A stretch of 64,000 bases of DNA. Origin: CAWHHZ01 sp963829355 (lineage in GTDB: Bacteria; Acidobacteriota; Thermoanaerobaculia; Gp7-AA8; JAHWKK01). This document shows, piece after piece, positions 38,952 to 46,632 of this stretch. The notes below the pieces were generated by a model. It was not told where the DNA came from, made no database searches, and saw nothing but the letters and a program-made list of their open reading frames with translations. Position numbers and translations under genes: made by a program. The number at the start of each line of letters is the position of its first letter. Within the stretch, counting starts at the first letter, position 1. The stretch is from assembly GCA_963829355.1 (NCBI GenBank), contig CAWHHZ010000028.1, positions 1 through 64,000 of the forward strand. Direction: 5' to 3'.

Positions 38952-39623
38952 ATGAACATCGATCCAACCACACCCGTCGGCCGCATTGCGGCTGAGCACC
39001 CACTTTCCACGCGCGTCTTTGCGCGGCACGGCATCGACTTCTGCTGCGGTGGAGGAAGACCTCTCGCCGACGTTTGCGAGAAGAAGAACCTCGACTCGAC
39101 CAGCATCGTCGGGGAGATCGAGAAAGAGTTGAGCGGGAACGCCGAGAGTCCGGAACGGTGGGATGAAGCGCCGCTCGGCGATCTGGTCGAGCACATTCTG
39201 TATGCCTACCATCAGCCACTGTGGGAGGAGTTGCCCAGGCTCGAGGCGATGGCTCGACGTGTTCTCGAGGTGCACCGCGACAAGGACGCGGAGCGGCTCC
39301 CGGAGCTCGCCCGCCTCGTCTCGGCGCTCAGAGCCGACATCGAGTCTCACATGCAGAAGGAGGAGGAGATCCTGTTTCCGATGGTGAAGAAGGGCGATGA
39401 TTTCATGGCCGACGGACCGATCACCATCATGGAAGAGGAGCACGAAACGGCAGCCGGAATCCTGCGGAGACTGCGTGAGCTGACCGACGACTACACGGTG
39501 CCGGAACAGGCGTGTAACACATGGAGAGCGCTCTGGCATGGACTGGGAGCACTCGAGTCCGGACTCCACATGCACATTCATCTCGAGAACAACATCCTCT
39601 TCCCCCGCGCGCTGGAAGCGTGA
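38952..39623 (+). CDS. RIC family iron-sulfur cluster repair di-iron protein (ScdA/YtfE)
   Basis: The 223-residue protein has the short N-terminal DUF542/ScdA_N domain with DFCCGGG (Cys31-Cys32). A hemerythrin-like domain follows whose histidines and glutamates (HILYAYHQ, ESHMQKEEEILFP, EEEHETA, HMHIHLENNILFP) bind two irons. RIC proteins repair iron-sulfur clusters damaged by nitric oxide or peroxide in the cytoplasm. AGGAG stands 7 nt before this ATG, favouring it over the one at 38937. Confidence 0.9.
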   Translation: MNIDPTTPVGRIAAEHPLSTRVFARHGIDFCCGGGRPLADVCEKKNLDSTSIVGEIEKELSGNAESPERWDEAPLGDLVEHILYAYHQPLWEELPRLEAMARRVLEVHRDKDAERLPELARLVSALRADIESHMQKEEEILFPMVKKGDDFMADGPITIMEEEHETAAGILRRLRELTDDYTVPEQACNTWRALWHGLGALESGLHMHIHLENNILFPRALEA

Positions 39624-39651
39624 GCCAATGACGAATGGAAGGAGAGCAGAC

Positions 39652-40260
39652 ATGAACAGAATCGTCAGGTTCATCGCCGTAGGCTTCGCCGTCATCGTCA
39701 TGACCACGCCGGTCTTCGCGCATTGCGATGCCGTCAACGGCCCGGTCGTCTCGGATGCGCGTGTCGCAATCGAGACCGGTAGCGTCGAGCCGGTTCTCAA
39801 ATGGGTGGTTCCTGAAGACGAGGAGACGATCCGGAACGCATTCGATCGAACCATGGCGGTTCGCGACGACAGTGACGAGGCCCGGGCACTCGCAGATCAC
39901 TGGTTCTACGAGACTCTCGTGCGTATCCACCGTGCGGCCGAGGGAGCGCCCTACACCGGCCTGCGTCCGGCCTCGTACGATCCGGGGGTCGCGCTTCGAA
40001 TGGGGGACAAGTCGCTCGAGAACGGATCGGTGGAGACGCTCGAGGAGATGATCATCGAAGAGGTACGTCATGGGCTTCGAGAACGGTTTGCCCACGCGTC
40101 CGAAACCCGGAAGCTGCGGTCGCAAGACGTCGAGTCGGGCCGCGACTACGTCGCGTCGTATGTGGAGTTCATGCATTACGTCGATCGTCTTCATCGGAAC
40201 GCGACGACGAATGCGGTGAGTCACGAAGCGTCCAATGGGCAGGCTTCGCACGATCACTGA
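39652..40260 (+). CDS. DUF6448-like exported protein
   Basis: The 202-residue protein has a signal peptide (to about VFAHCDA). A helical domain follows with HCDAVNGPVV at its mature start, WFYETLVRIHRAAEGAPYTG in the middle, and a His-rich tail (SHEASNGQASHDH). The pattern resembles DUF6448 proteins, whose role is unknown; His-rich ends suggest metal binding. AAGGAG precedes the ATG, and it follows RIC by 28 bp, so it is likely in the same operon. Confidence 0.6.
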   Translation: MNRIVRFIAVGFAVIVMTTPVFAHCDAVNGPVVSDARVAIETGSVEPVLKWVVPEDEETIRNAFDRTMAVRDDSDEARALADHWFYETLVRIHRAAEGAPYTGLRPASYDPGVALRMGDKSLENGSVETLEEMIIEEVRHGLRERFAHASETRKLRSQDVESGRDYVASYVEFMHYVDRLHRNATTNAVSHEASNGQASHDH

Positions 40261-40355
40261 CCGCGGCTGACACTCGGCTCCAGTTCTCTGATTGGAGCTC
40301 GAACGACCGGCCCGGGAGCTCACTCCTGGGCCGGTCTGCGCCGTCGCCGTCGGGA

Positions 40356-40387
40356 AGTCAGGTCAGAGCCAGAATTCTAACTTAACG
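40356..40387. repeat. Repeat R5, copy 4
   Basis: GTCAGGTCAGAGCCAGAATT, then CTAACTTAACG. Confidence 0.7.
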
Positions 40388-40550
40388 TGATTTTTGATCA
40401 TCGCACGGGTCTCCGAGACTGATCAGCGACTTCCTCCAACTTCCGGTCGAACTTTTCATCGAGACGTGTGAGGCGTTCATCGAGACCCATCACGCCCTCG
40501 GCCACCGTTTCGATCTTTCGATCAAGACTTTCGGCCACGAGACCGGGGAA

Positions 40551-40664
40551 AAGGGGGCCGGGTCTTTGCTTTTTGCTGGTCTACTACCCGTAGATTTTTC
40601 CCCCCAAACACCCTCAGATTCTACGATCGGTAGAATCAAACCGAAAACCAAAGACCTGGCCCCC
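40551..40664. repeat. Palindromic repeat R6, copy 3
   Basis: This is nearly the same as 27439-27541: GGGTCTTTGC, then GGTCTACTACCCGTAGATTT, CAAACACCCTCAGATTCTAC and CCAAAGACCTGGCCCC. Confidence 0.8.
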
Positions 40665-40733
40665 AGTAGACGACACGGCCGGCACAAACCGTCCGAGGAG
40701 CAGTGTGAGACCCCGATGCTACCTCGCGAAAAA

Positions 40734-40860
40734 GGGGGCCACGTCTTTGGAATCGGGGCACCTTCCGGAAAACAAAGACGTGACCCCGTTTCACTACGAT
40801 CGATAGAACGGACCGAAAACCAAAGACCTGGCCCCCCCGCGGTTTTGGCCCCCCCGCGGT
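40734..40860. repeat. Palindromic repeat R6, copy 4 (diverged)
   Basis: It runs from GGGGGCCACGTCTTTGG to CCAAAGACCTGGCCCCC and then a duplicated CCCCCCGCGGTTT. An inner pair is CAAAGACGTGACCCC. Confidence 0.7.
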
Positions 40861-40861
40861 T

Positions 40862-40890
40862 TCATTTCTGGCTCCGGCCCCAACTTAACG
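40862..40890. repeat. Repeat R5, copy 5
   Basis: TCATTTCTGGCTCCGGCCCC, then AACTTAACG. It touches the 3' end of the amidohydrolase gene. Confidence 0.65.
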
Positions 40891-41859
40891 GCGGCCACGG
40901 TCGTCGAGGCGCAGGAATCGAGCTGCGTTGTCGTGAAGAATTCCAGTTCGCTGGGCATCGGTCAGGAACTCGATCGCCCGCAGCCGGGCGATGATCTTGT
41001 CGACCGGAAAATTGTCAGACCCGAACATGATCCGGTCAATGAGCCCTTCGTCGACGAACCGTTTCAACGCCATGCGATGGGATTCCTCGTCCCAGACACC
41101 ATTCAGCACCGCCATATCGGCATAGACGTTGGGATAATCACGCATCAGGCTGATCGTCTCGTCCCAGTAGGTGCGGCCGCCCGGTGCCGCCGGATAGGGA
41201 AAGCCCGAATGCTGGAGCACGACCCGAAGCGTCGGAAACCGTTCCAGAACGGGCCGCATCAGAGCGGGATTGCCCATCTCGCCATCGAAGTCGGGACAGC
41301 AGTTCTGGTGGCGGCGGGGCCCCTTGCCGGGGGGCGGACCATTGTTTGTGTGCACCAGAACGGGGACATCGTATCTGGCGGCCAGTTCCCAGTAGGGATC
41401 CATCCGCGGGTCGCTCGGCGAAATGCCGGCATAGTTGAACGCCAGCTCGCCAATCAGACCGATCCGGCCCGCCCGCAGTTCGCCTTCCAGCCAGTCGACA
41501 TCAGGCCAGCCACCGCTCTCCGGAAAACAGAACAGCCGGCCCTCTTCGAGTTGCGGGCAGGGCAGCATCGGCCCCGCGATGAAGCGGCCCGGTGCGGTGG
41601 CGAGCCATTTGTCCATATCGTCAGTCGAGCTGATGAACAGCGTCGACAGGCCGATGCCGTTGGCATCCATTTCCTCGAGCCGTTCGGCTAACTCGACGGC
41701 GTCGTCTTCGCCAGGCCACGCTGCGTGAAAATGCATGTCGATCATCCCAGGGCGGTCAACTGTTTGAACGACCGACGGCGGGAGGGATCGGTGCGAGCAC
41801 GCCACGAGGGGGAGCAGGCCAATTGCCACAAATCCGATATGTCGAGCCAGAGCGTGCAA
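40885..41859 (-). CDS. Amidohydrolase-fold lipoprotein
   Basis: The 324-residue protein has a lipoprotein signal (IGLLPLVACSHRS). A TIM-barrel metal-dependent hydrolase (amidohydrolase_2-like) follows: MIDMHFHAAWPGE with the HxH pair, VPVLVHTNNGPPPG, LRVVLQHSGFPYP and MFGSDNFPVDK with the final aspartate. It probably hydrolyses or decarboxylates a small molecule outside the cytoplasm; the substrate is unknown. I chose a TTG start at 41859, preceded by GGGAGG, because no ATG fits the signal peptide. Confidence 0.75.
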   Translation of the reverse strand: MHALARHIGFVAIGLLPLVACSHRSLPPSVVQTVDRPGMIDMHFHAAWPGEDDAVELAERLEEMDANGIGLSTLFISSTDDMDKWLATAPGRFIAGPMLPCPQLEEGRLFCFPESGGWPDVDWLEGELRAGRIGLIGELAFNYAGISPSDPRMDPYWELAARYDVPVLVHTNNGPPPGKGPRRHQNCCPDFDGEMGNPALMRPVLERFPTLRVVLQHSGFPYPAAPGGRTYWDETISLMRDYPNVYADMAVLNGVWDEESHRMALKRFVDEGLIDRIMFGSDNFPVDKIIARLRAIEFLTDAQRTGILHDNAARFLRLDDRGRR

Positions 41860-41998
41860 TGGTTCTTCCTCCCTTTGATTCGTCTGTGCACCCGTGCTTT
41901 GGCGAAAAAGGGTACTTGATCCAGCTCCGAGCCACAACGGAGAGACTCGGGTTGTCGGCTCTGTGGATCGTGACCGGGTCTGACGTCATCGTATTCAG

Positions 41999-42034
41999 TT
42001 AAATTGGGGTCACAGCCAGAACATCAACTTGACG
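41999..42034. repeat. Repeat R5, copy 6
   Basis: TTAAATTGGGGTCACAGCCA, then GAACATCAACTTGACG. Just after it, CCGGCCTGACGATGCGCA at 42052 repeats the block seen at 37292 next to the transposase remnant. Confidence 0.65.
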
Positions 42035-42117
42035 TTTGACTGATCGTACCCCGGCCTGACGATGCGCAGGATGGCCCCTCCGGGGCTCAGGACGGTAATG
42101 ACAGCCTGGCGATCCGT

Positions 42118-42133
42118 TATACTCGCCTCAATC
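42118..42133 (+). promoter_or_regulatory. -10 box TATACT, leaderless-type start
   Basis: TATACT (42118-42123) ends 10 nt before the ATG of the TonB-domain lipoprotein. No ribosome site is seen. Confidence 0.4.
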
Positions 42134-42505
42134 ATGAAGTCGCTGCCGGTGATCCTCCTTCTTTTGTTCGCGTCGTGCTCGACTACACCCCCCGCATCGT
42201 CGCCGTCTCGCGTCGTGACGACCGAGAGTGGCGACGAGCTCGTTGCGCCACGGGTGGTACGACGCGCGGATCCGGAGTATCCGGCGTCTCTGCGGAACCA
42301 GGGAGTGCAGGGGACTGTGGCGCTGTCCGCGGAAATTGGCGTGGACGGAGTCCCGCGGAACATCGAGGTAGTCAGCAGTTCTCATCCCGCCCTCAATCAG
42401 TACGCTGAAGCAGCGCTCCGGAAATGGCAATTTGAGCCGGGAACGAAGAACGGTGAGCCAGTCCCGGTGATCTTCACGATGTCGATCGATTTCGCGATCC
42501 ACTGA
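42134..42505 (+). CDS. TonB C-terminal-domain lipoprotein
   Basis: The 123-residue protein has a lipobox (LLLLFASCS) and then a TonB C-terminal domain: RRADPEYPASLRNQGVQGTV, VDGVPRNIEVV, AALRKWQFEPGTKNGEPV. In energy transducers this domain contacts outer-membrane receptors. Here it is lipid-anchored and has no membrane-spanning Pro-rich arm, so it may be a periplasmic TonB-like adaptor. Confidence 0.75.
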   Translation: MKSLPVILLLLFASCSTTPPASSPSRVVTTESGDELVAPRVVRRADPEYPASLRNQGVQGTVALSAEIGVDGVPRNIEVVSSSHPALNQYAEAALRKWQFEPGTKNGEPVPVIFTMSIDFAIH

Positions 42506-42534
42506 CCACGGAGTATCAGTCTCGACTCCTCACG

Positions 42535-43176
42535 ATGACGACTCGATCGCATGGGCAACTCCCGCGACGAATCAGCGACGCGACTCTTCCCGCCGCGGTC
42601 GAACGGCTCATCTCGGTCGATGCCGATCTCGCGATCATTCACGAACGCTTCGGTCCGCCTCCGTTGTGGCCGCGGCCGGCTGGCTTTCCGACACTCGTGC
42701 TCATGATTCTCGAGCAGCAGGTGTCGCTCGCCTCGGCACGAGCAGCGTACGACCGACTCGCCGGGCACGTCGAATCGCTCACGCCTGAGAACTTCCTCCA
42801 GCTCGATGACCCGACCCTCCGTCAGATCGGATTCAGCCGGCAGAAGAGCCGCTACGTCCGCCTGCTCTCCCAGGCGATTCTCGATCGAAGCTTCGATCCG
42901 GACGCACTGGAAGGGATGGAAGACGACCGGGCGAGGCGCGAGCTCACGGCATTGACCGGGATCGGCACCTGGACCGCCGATGTGTACCTCCTGATGGTCC
43001 TCGGACGTCCGGACATCTGGCCCGTCGGTGATCGCGCCCTGGTCGTCGCAGCACGCGAGGTGAAGCGCCTCGATCACGACCCCACACCCGCGGAGCTCAC
43101 CGAGCTCGCCGAACCGTGGCGCCCCCTGCGCTCCGTCGCCGCCCGCCTCCTCTGGCACCACTACCTCAGCCGGTGA
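42535..43176 (+). CDS. DNA-3-methyladenine glycosylase II (AlkA-like, HhH-GPD)
   Basis: The 213-residue protein contains a helix-hairpin-helix-GPD core: LEQQVSLASARAAYDRL, then ALTGIGTWTADVYLLM and PVGDRAL with the catalytic Asp166. It removes alkylated purines from DNA for base-excision repair. It lacks the N-terminal beta domain of E. coli AlkA, as many short homologues do. It follows the TonB-domain gene by 29 bp. Confidence 0.85.
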   Translation: MTTRSHGQLPRRISDATLPAAVERLISVDADLAIIHERFGPPPLWPRPAGFPTLVLMILEQQVSLASARAAYDRLAGHVESLTPENFLQLDDPTLRQIGFSRQKSRYVRLLSQAILDRSFDPDALEGMEDDRARRELTALTGIGTWTADVYLLMVLGRPDIWPVGDRALVVAAREVKRLDHDPTPAELTELAEPWRPLRSVAARLLWHHYLSR

Positions 43177-43184
43177 TGGAAAGT

Positions 43185-43375
43185 TCTCCCGTGGGGGTTG
43201 GCCCTCCAGGGCCGACTCGCGGCGGGGCTCCAGCCCCCGCAAAGGGAGAAATGTCGGGCAGAGTTCAGGATCTGTGGGGGTAGGTCAGTCGCGGGATTTT
43301 TGAGGAGAACTTCTCCTCCACCATTTGCTTTGGCTTTGCGGAGGGCTGGAGCCCCGCCCCCCCATATCCGGTTTG
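43185..43375. repeat. Composite palindromic repeat R4
   Basis: GGGGGTTGGCCCTCCAGGGC opens it and GGCGGGGCTCCAGCCCC follows. GGTAGGTCAGTCGCGG and a closing TTTGCGGAGGGCTGGAGCCC match the other long R4 copies in order. Confidence 0.75.
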
Positions 43376-43448
43376 TAGGCGGCAACCCGTATTCTTTGGT
43401 GTCATACTTCCCGTGTCCGGGGAAGATATCCGGGCGAGGAGGAAAATC

Positions 43449-44429
43449 ATGATCAGAGGCTTCATCGTAGAGAGCGTCAGTGGTGGCGCTCCTGTGTGTT
43501 ACTGCCTTCCCTGCTGTACGCCGTGACCGAGGATGATGCGGCTGCGTCGGAGCTGAATCTCGTGGCGATCGATCTTCGTACGCTTGTCACGCATCACCGA
43601 AATCGCGCACGACATCAATGATCACGATGGTCTGATGCGCGACATCGTCGACGCGCGAATTCACGAGCTTCGTGGCCCGCGCGGTGATGATGACTATCAA
43701 TGGGCTTCGCTCGAGCGGGAAGAGGCATCCCGCAAGACGGACGAGGTCAAGGTCTCGAAGGTCCGGTCGGAGCAAGAGCTCGATTCGGTGACCCTGGACG
43801 CCCATGACGGCTATCGGGTGGAGATCGAGGTGCCCCGCAAACGGAGCCTTTTCTCGGCCAACGAGAGGATCTTCGTCAGCCGGATCGTCCTGCATGGAGG
43901 ATCGGACGAGGAGGTGATTCCCGCCAGCGTCTGGATTGAGCCGGGCAACTCCTGGGCCGCACCGCTCCCCGAGATCGTGGACAAGGGCGAGGTGACTGTC
44001 GAGCTCGCGGTCGAGACGGGTGGCAAGAAGGGCGTCGCGAATGTCTCGCTCATCCGGGCAAAGCTCGTCGACGATCCTTCCAGCCCCTACTACCCAGCCG
44101 TATCGAAGCTTCTGAAGATCCGCCAGGAACTGGTCAGCCAAACCGATCGTTCGGATCTGAAGCGCTACATCGACGAAGCGCTCGCCACGATCCCCGGGGA
44201 AGTCGAAAAGAGCCTCGAGATCGAAAAGGCGCGCGCGGCCGAACGACGCCGGAACCTGCAGTCGGGTCAGATCATGGACATGGTCCACCCGGGTGACGCC
44301 ACTGGCGACGTGGTCGTCATTCTCGACAAGATCGAGAAGGGGCTTCAGGGAACGCTCCAGCAACAGGAGGAGGCTCGTCTCATGCTCCAGAAACTGATCG
44401 AGGATCTTTCCCTCCCCACCCTCGAATAG
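43449..44429 (+). CDS. Hypothetical secreted protein (frameshifts in signal region)
   Basis: From residue 45 on, an unbroken frame of about 280 codons encodes a beta-rich domain (HDGYRVEIEVPRKRSLFSAN, IWIEPG-like VWIEPGNSW) followed by a long helical, charged C-terminus. AGGAGG precedes the ATG at 43449, which is in frame with the body, but two TGA codons lie between. Joining three frames gives a signal peptide (SVVALLCVTAFPA) and VTEDDAAASELNLVAIDLR, so two or three indels are likely in 43470-43580. I do not recognise the family. Confidence 0.55.
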
Positions 44430-44519
44430 ATCGCTTCCTGGTTTCGAGCGGGGGCGGCTGTGGTTTGCCGTCCCCGCCTGCCGAAACTTTGCCGCGTTCT
44501 GTCTCCCGGTTCGCGGGGT

Positions 44520-44627
44520 GTCATTCCGAAGCGCAGCGAGGAATCTGGGTGGGGGAACGGTTGTCGGGCTGTATCGCCCACCCTCCCGGATTCCTCAGTC
44601 GCGATGAAGCCACTCCTTCGGAATGAC
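44520..44627. repeat. Palindromic repeat R3, copy 1
   Basis: It opens GTCATTCCGAAGCGCAGCGA, GGAATC, and closes with GATTCCTCAGTCGCGATGAA and CTCCTTCGGAATGAC. It is a sister type of R2 (GTCATTCCGA against GTCATCCTGA). No gene lies in the 330-bp gap 44430-44761. Confidence 0.75.
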
Positions 44628-44761
44628 AGTTTCTTTCATCCCCATCGACGCAACAGATCGTCTTCCCCGCCCGCGATCCCGCTCGCGATATACTCGCGCC
44701 AGCGCTGGAGCCGACATTGCAGCGCTCCCATCGAACAATTCCAAGAGGAGGAGAACACTCC

Positions 44762-46618
44762 ATGAACACCCTTCACCGATTGACGGTCGCGATGATGGCG
44801 ATCGCGACCATGGCGGGGACCGGTTGCGCGTCCGCGCCTCCGATTCAGGAGCCTGTGACGACACCCGAGGTCATCGCCGGCTCGGCGACCGGCCAGCCGA
44901 CGCCAGCCGAGGCCCACGCATTTCTCGAGGAAGCTCAGGCGCTTCTGTCGGATCTCTACGACAAGAGTGCGCGTGCTGCCTGGGTCCAGGCGAACTTCAT
45001 CACCCACGATACCCAGATCATGTCGGCCGAGTCCTCGGCTGAAGTGATCGAAGCGGTCGTCCGGCTCGCGGGAGAGGCGACGAGGTTCGACGAGGTCGAT
45101 CTGCCGTACGATGACCGGCGACAGCTCGACATCCTCAAGAACGCCCTGACTCTCGCTGCGCCGAGCGATCCGGTCAAGACCAAGGAACTGACCACGATCG
45201 CGTCGGAGCTCGAAGCTCTCTACGGCAAAGGCAAGTACTGCAAGCCGAACGGTGAGTGTCTCGATCTCGAGCAGATGACCGAGATCATGGCGAACAGCCG
45301 CGATCCCCGTCAGCTCGCCGAGTTGTGGGCCGGTTGGAGAACGATCTCGCCCGCGATGAAGCCGCTCTACGAGCGCTTCGTCGAGCTGTCGAACGAAGGC
45401 GCGCGCGAGCTCGGGTTCGAGGACACGGGCTCGATGTGGCGATCGAAGTACGACATGCCACCCGACGAGTTCTCCCAGGAAGTCGAGCGACTCTGGACGC
45501 AGGTGAAGCCGCTCTACGAGTCACTCCACTGCTACGTCCGGGCGGAGCTCAACGACCAGTATGGCAGTGATGTCCAGCCTCTCGACGGACCGATCCGCGC
45601 CGATCTTCTCGGCAACATGTGGGCGCAGGAGTGGGGCAACATCTTCCCGGTCGTCGCGCCCGGAGATGCGGACCCGGGCTACGATCTGACCGCACTTCTC
45701 GAGAAGAACGACATCGACGAGCTGGAGATGGTCCGGATCGGCGAGCGGTTCTTCACCAGTCTCGGTTTCGATCCTCTTCCCGACACGTTCTGGGAGAGGT
45801 CGCTGTTCCTCAAGCCGGAAGATCGCGATGTGGTCTGCCATGCGAGCGCCTGGGACGTCGACAACAAGGACGACCTGCGCATCAAGATGTGCATCGACCG
45901 GACCGCCGAGGACTTCCAGACGATCCATCACGAGCTGGGACACAACTTCTATCAGCGCGCTTACAGCGATCTCCCGCTCCTCTACAAGGAGAGCGCGAAT
46001 GATGGGTTCCACGAGGCAGTCGGTGACGCAATCGCGCTGTCGGTCACCCCGTCGTATCTGAAGCAGATCGGTCTGCTCGACGAGGTTCCGGAGTCGGACG
46101 AGGTGGCGCTGCTTCTACGCGACGCGCTCGACAAGATCGCCTTCCTCCCCTTCGGCCTTCTCGTCGATCAGTGGCGATGGGAAGTCTTCTCGGGTGAGAT
46201 CGATCCGGCCGAGTACAACGAGGAGTGGTGGAACCTGAGAACGAAGTATCAGGGCATCACTCCCCCGGTCTCGCGACCGGCAGACGCATTCGATCCGGGT
46301 GCGAAGTACCATATCCCGGGCAATACCCCTTATACGCGCTACTTCCTCGCCCGCATTCTGCAGTTCCAGTTTCATCGGGCGCTGTGCGACGCGGCCGGCT
46401 ACGAAGGACCGCTCTACCAGTGCACGATCTACGGGAACAAGGAAGCTGGCGCCAAGCTGGCAGCGATGCTGGAGATGGGGGCGAGCCGCCCCTGGCCCGA
46501 CGCGCTCGAGGCGATCACTGGATCGCCCGAGATCGACGCCACCGCAATCATCGATTACTTCGAGCCGCTGCTCACGTGGCTCGACGAGCAGAACGAAGGC
46601 CGCTCGTGCGGCTGGTAA
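44762..46618 (+). CDS. M2 family peptidyl-dipeptidase (ACE-like) lipoprotein
   Basis: The 618-residue protein has a lipobox (MAGTGCAS) and one full M2 domain. Zinc ligands are His390 and His394 in HHELGHNFY and Glu418 in FHEAVGDAI, with the 28-residue spacing of angiotensin-converting enzyme. Chloride/substrate-side motifs such as WERSLFLKP and GAKYHIPGNTPYTRYF also match. It removes C-terminal dipeptides from peptides outside the cytoplasm. The rhodanese gene follows by 14 bp. An M2 enzyme anchored as a lipoprotein suggests peptide scavenging. Confidence 0.92.
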   Translation: MNTLHRLTVAMMAIATMAGTGCASAPPIQEPVTTPEVIAGSATGQPTPAEAHAFLEEAQALLSDLYDKSARAAWVQANFITHDTQIMSAESSAEVIEAVVRLAGEATRFDEVDLPYDDRRQLDILKNALTLAAPSDPVKTKELTTIASELEALYGKGKYCKPNGECLDLEQMTEIMANSRDPRQLAELWAGWRTISPAMKPLYERFVELSNEGARELGFEDTGSMWRSKYDMPPDEFSQEVERLWTQVKPLYESLHCYVRAELNDQYGSDVQPLDGPIRADLLGNMWAQEWGNIFPVVAPGDADPGYDLTALLEKNDIDELEMVRIGERFFTSLGFDPLPDTFWERSLFLKPEDRDVVCHASAWDVDNKDDLRIKMCIDRTAEDFQTIHHELGHNFYQRAYSDLPLLYKESANDGFHEAVGDAIALSVTPSYLKQIGLLDEVPESDEVALLLRDALDKIAFLPFGLLVDQWRWEVFSGEIDPAEYNEEWWNLRTKYQGITPPVSRPADAFDPGAKYHIPGNTPYTRYFLARILQFQFHRALCDAAGYEGPLYQCTIYGNKEAGAKLAAMLEMGASRPWPDALEAITGSPEIDATAIIDYFEPLLTWLDEQNEGRSCGW

Positions 46619-46632
46619 GGAGAACTGAACGA

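Larger units (their letters stand above)
40261..40884. other. Repeat-dense gene-free region
   Basis: It holds two R5 pieces and two R6 elements. A minus-strand fragment at about 40429-40545 reads LVAESLDRKIETVAEG, then RLTRLDEKFDRKLEEVA, a coiled-coil tail without a start. No intact gene is seen. Confidence 0.6.
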
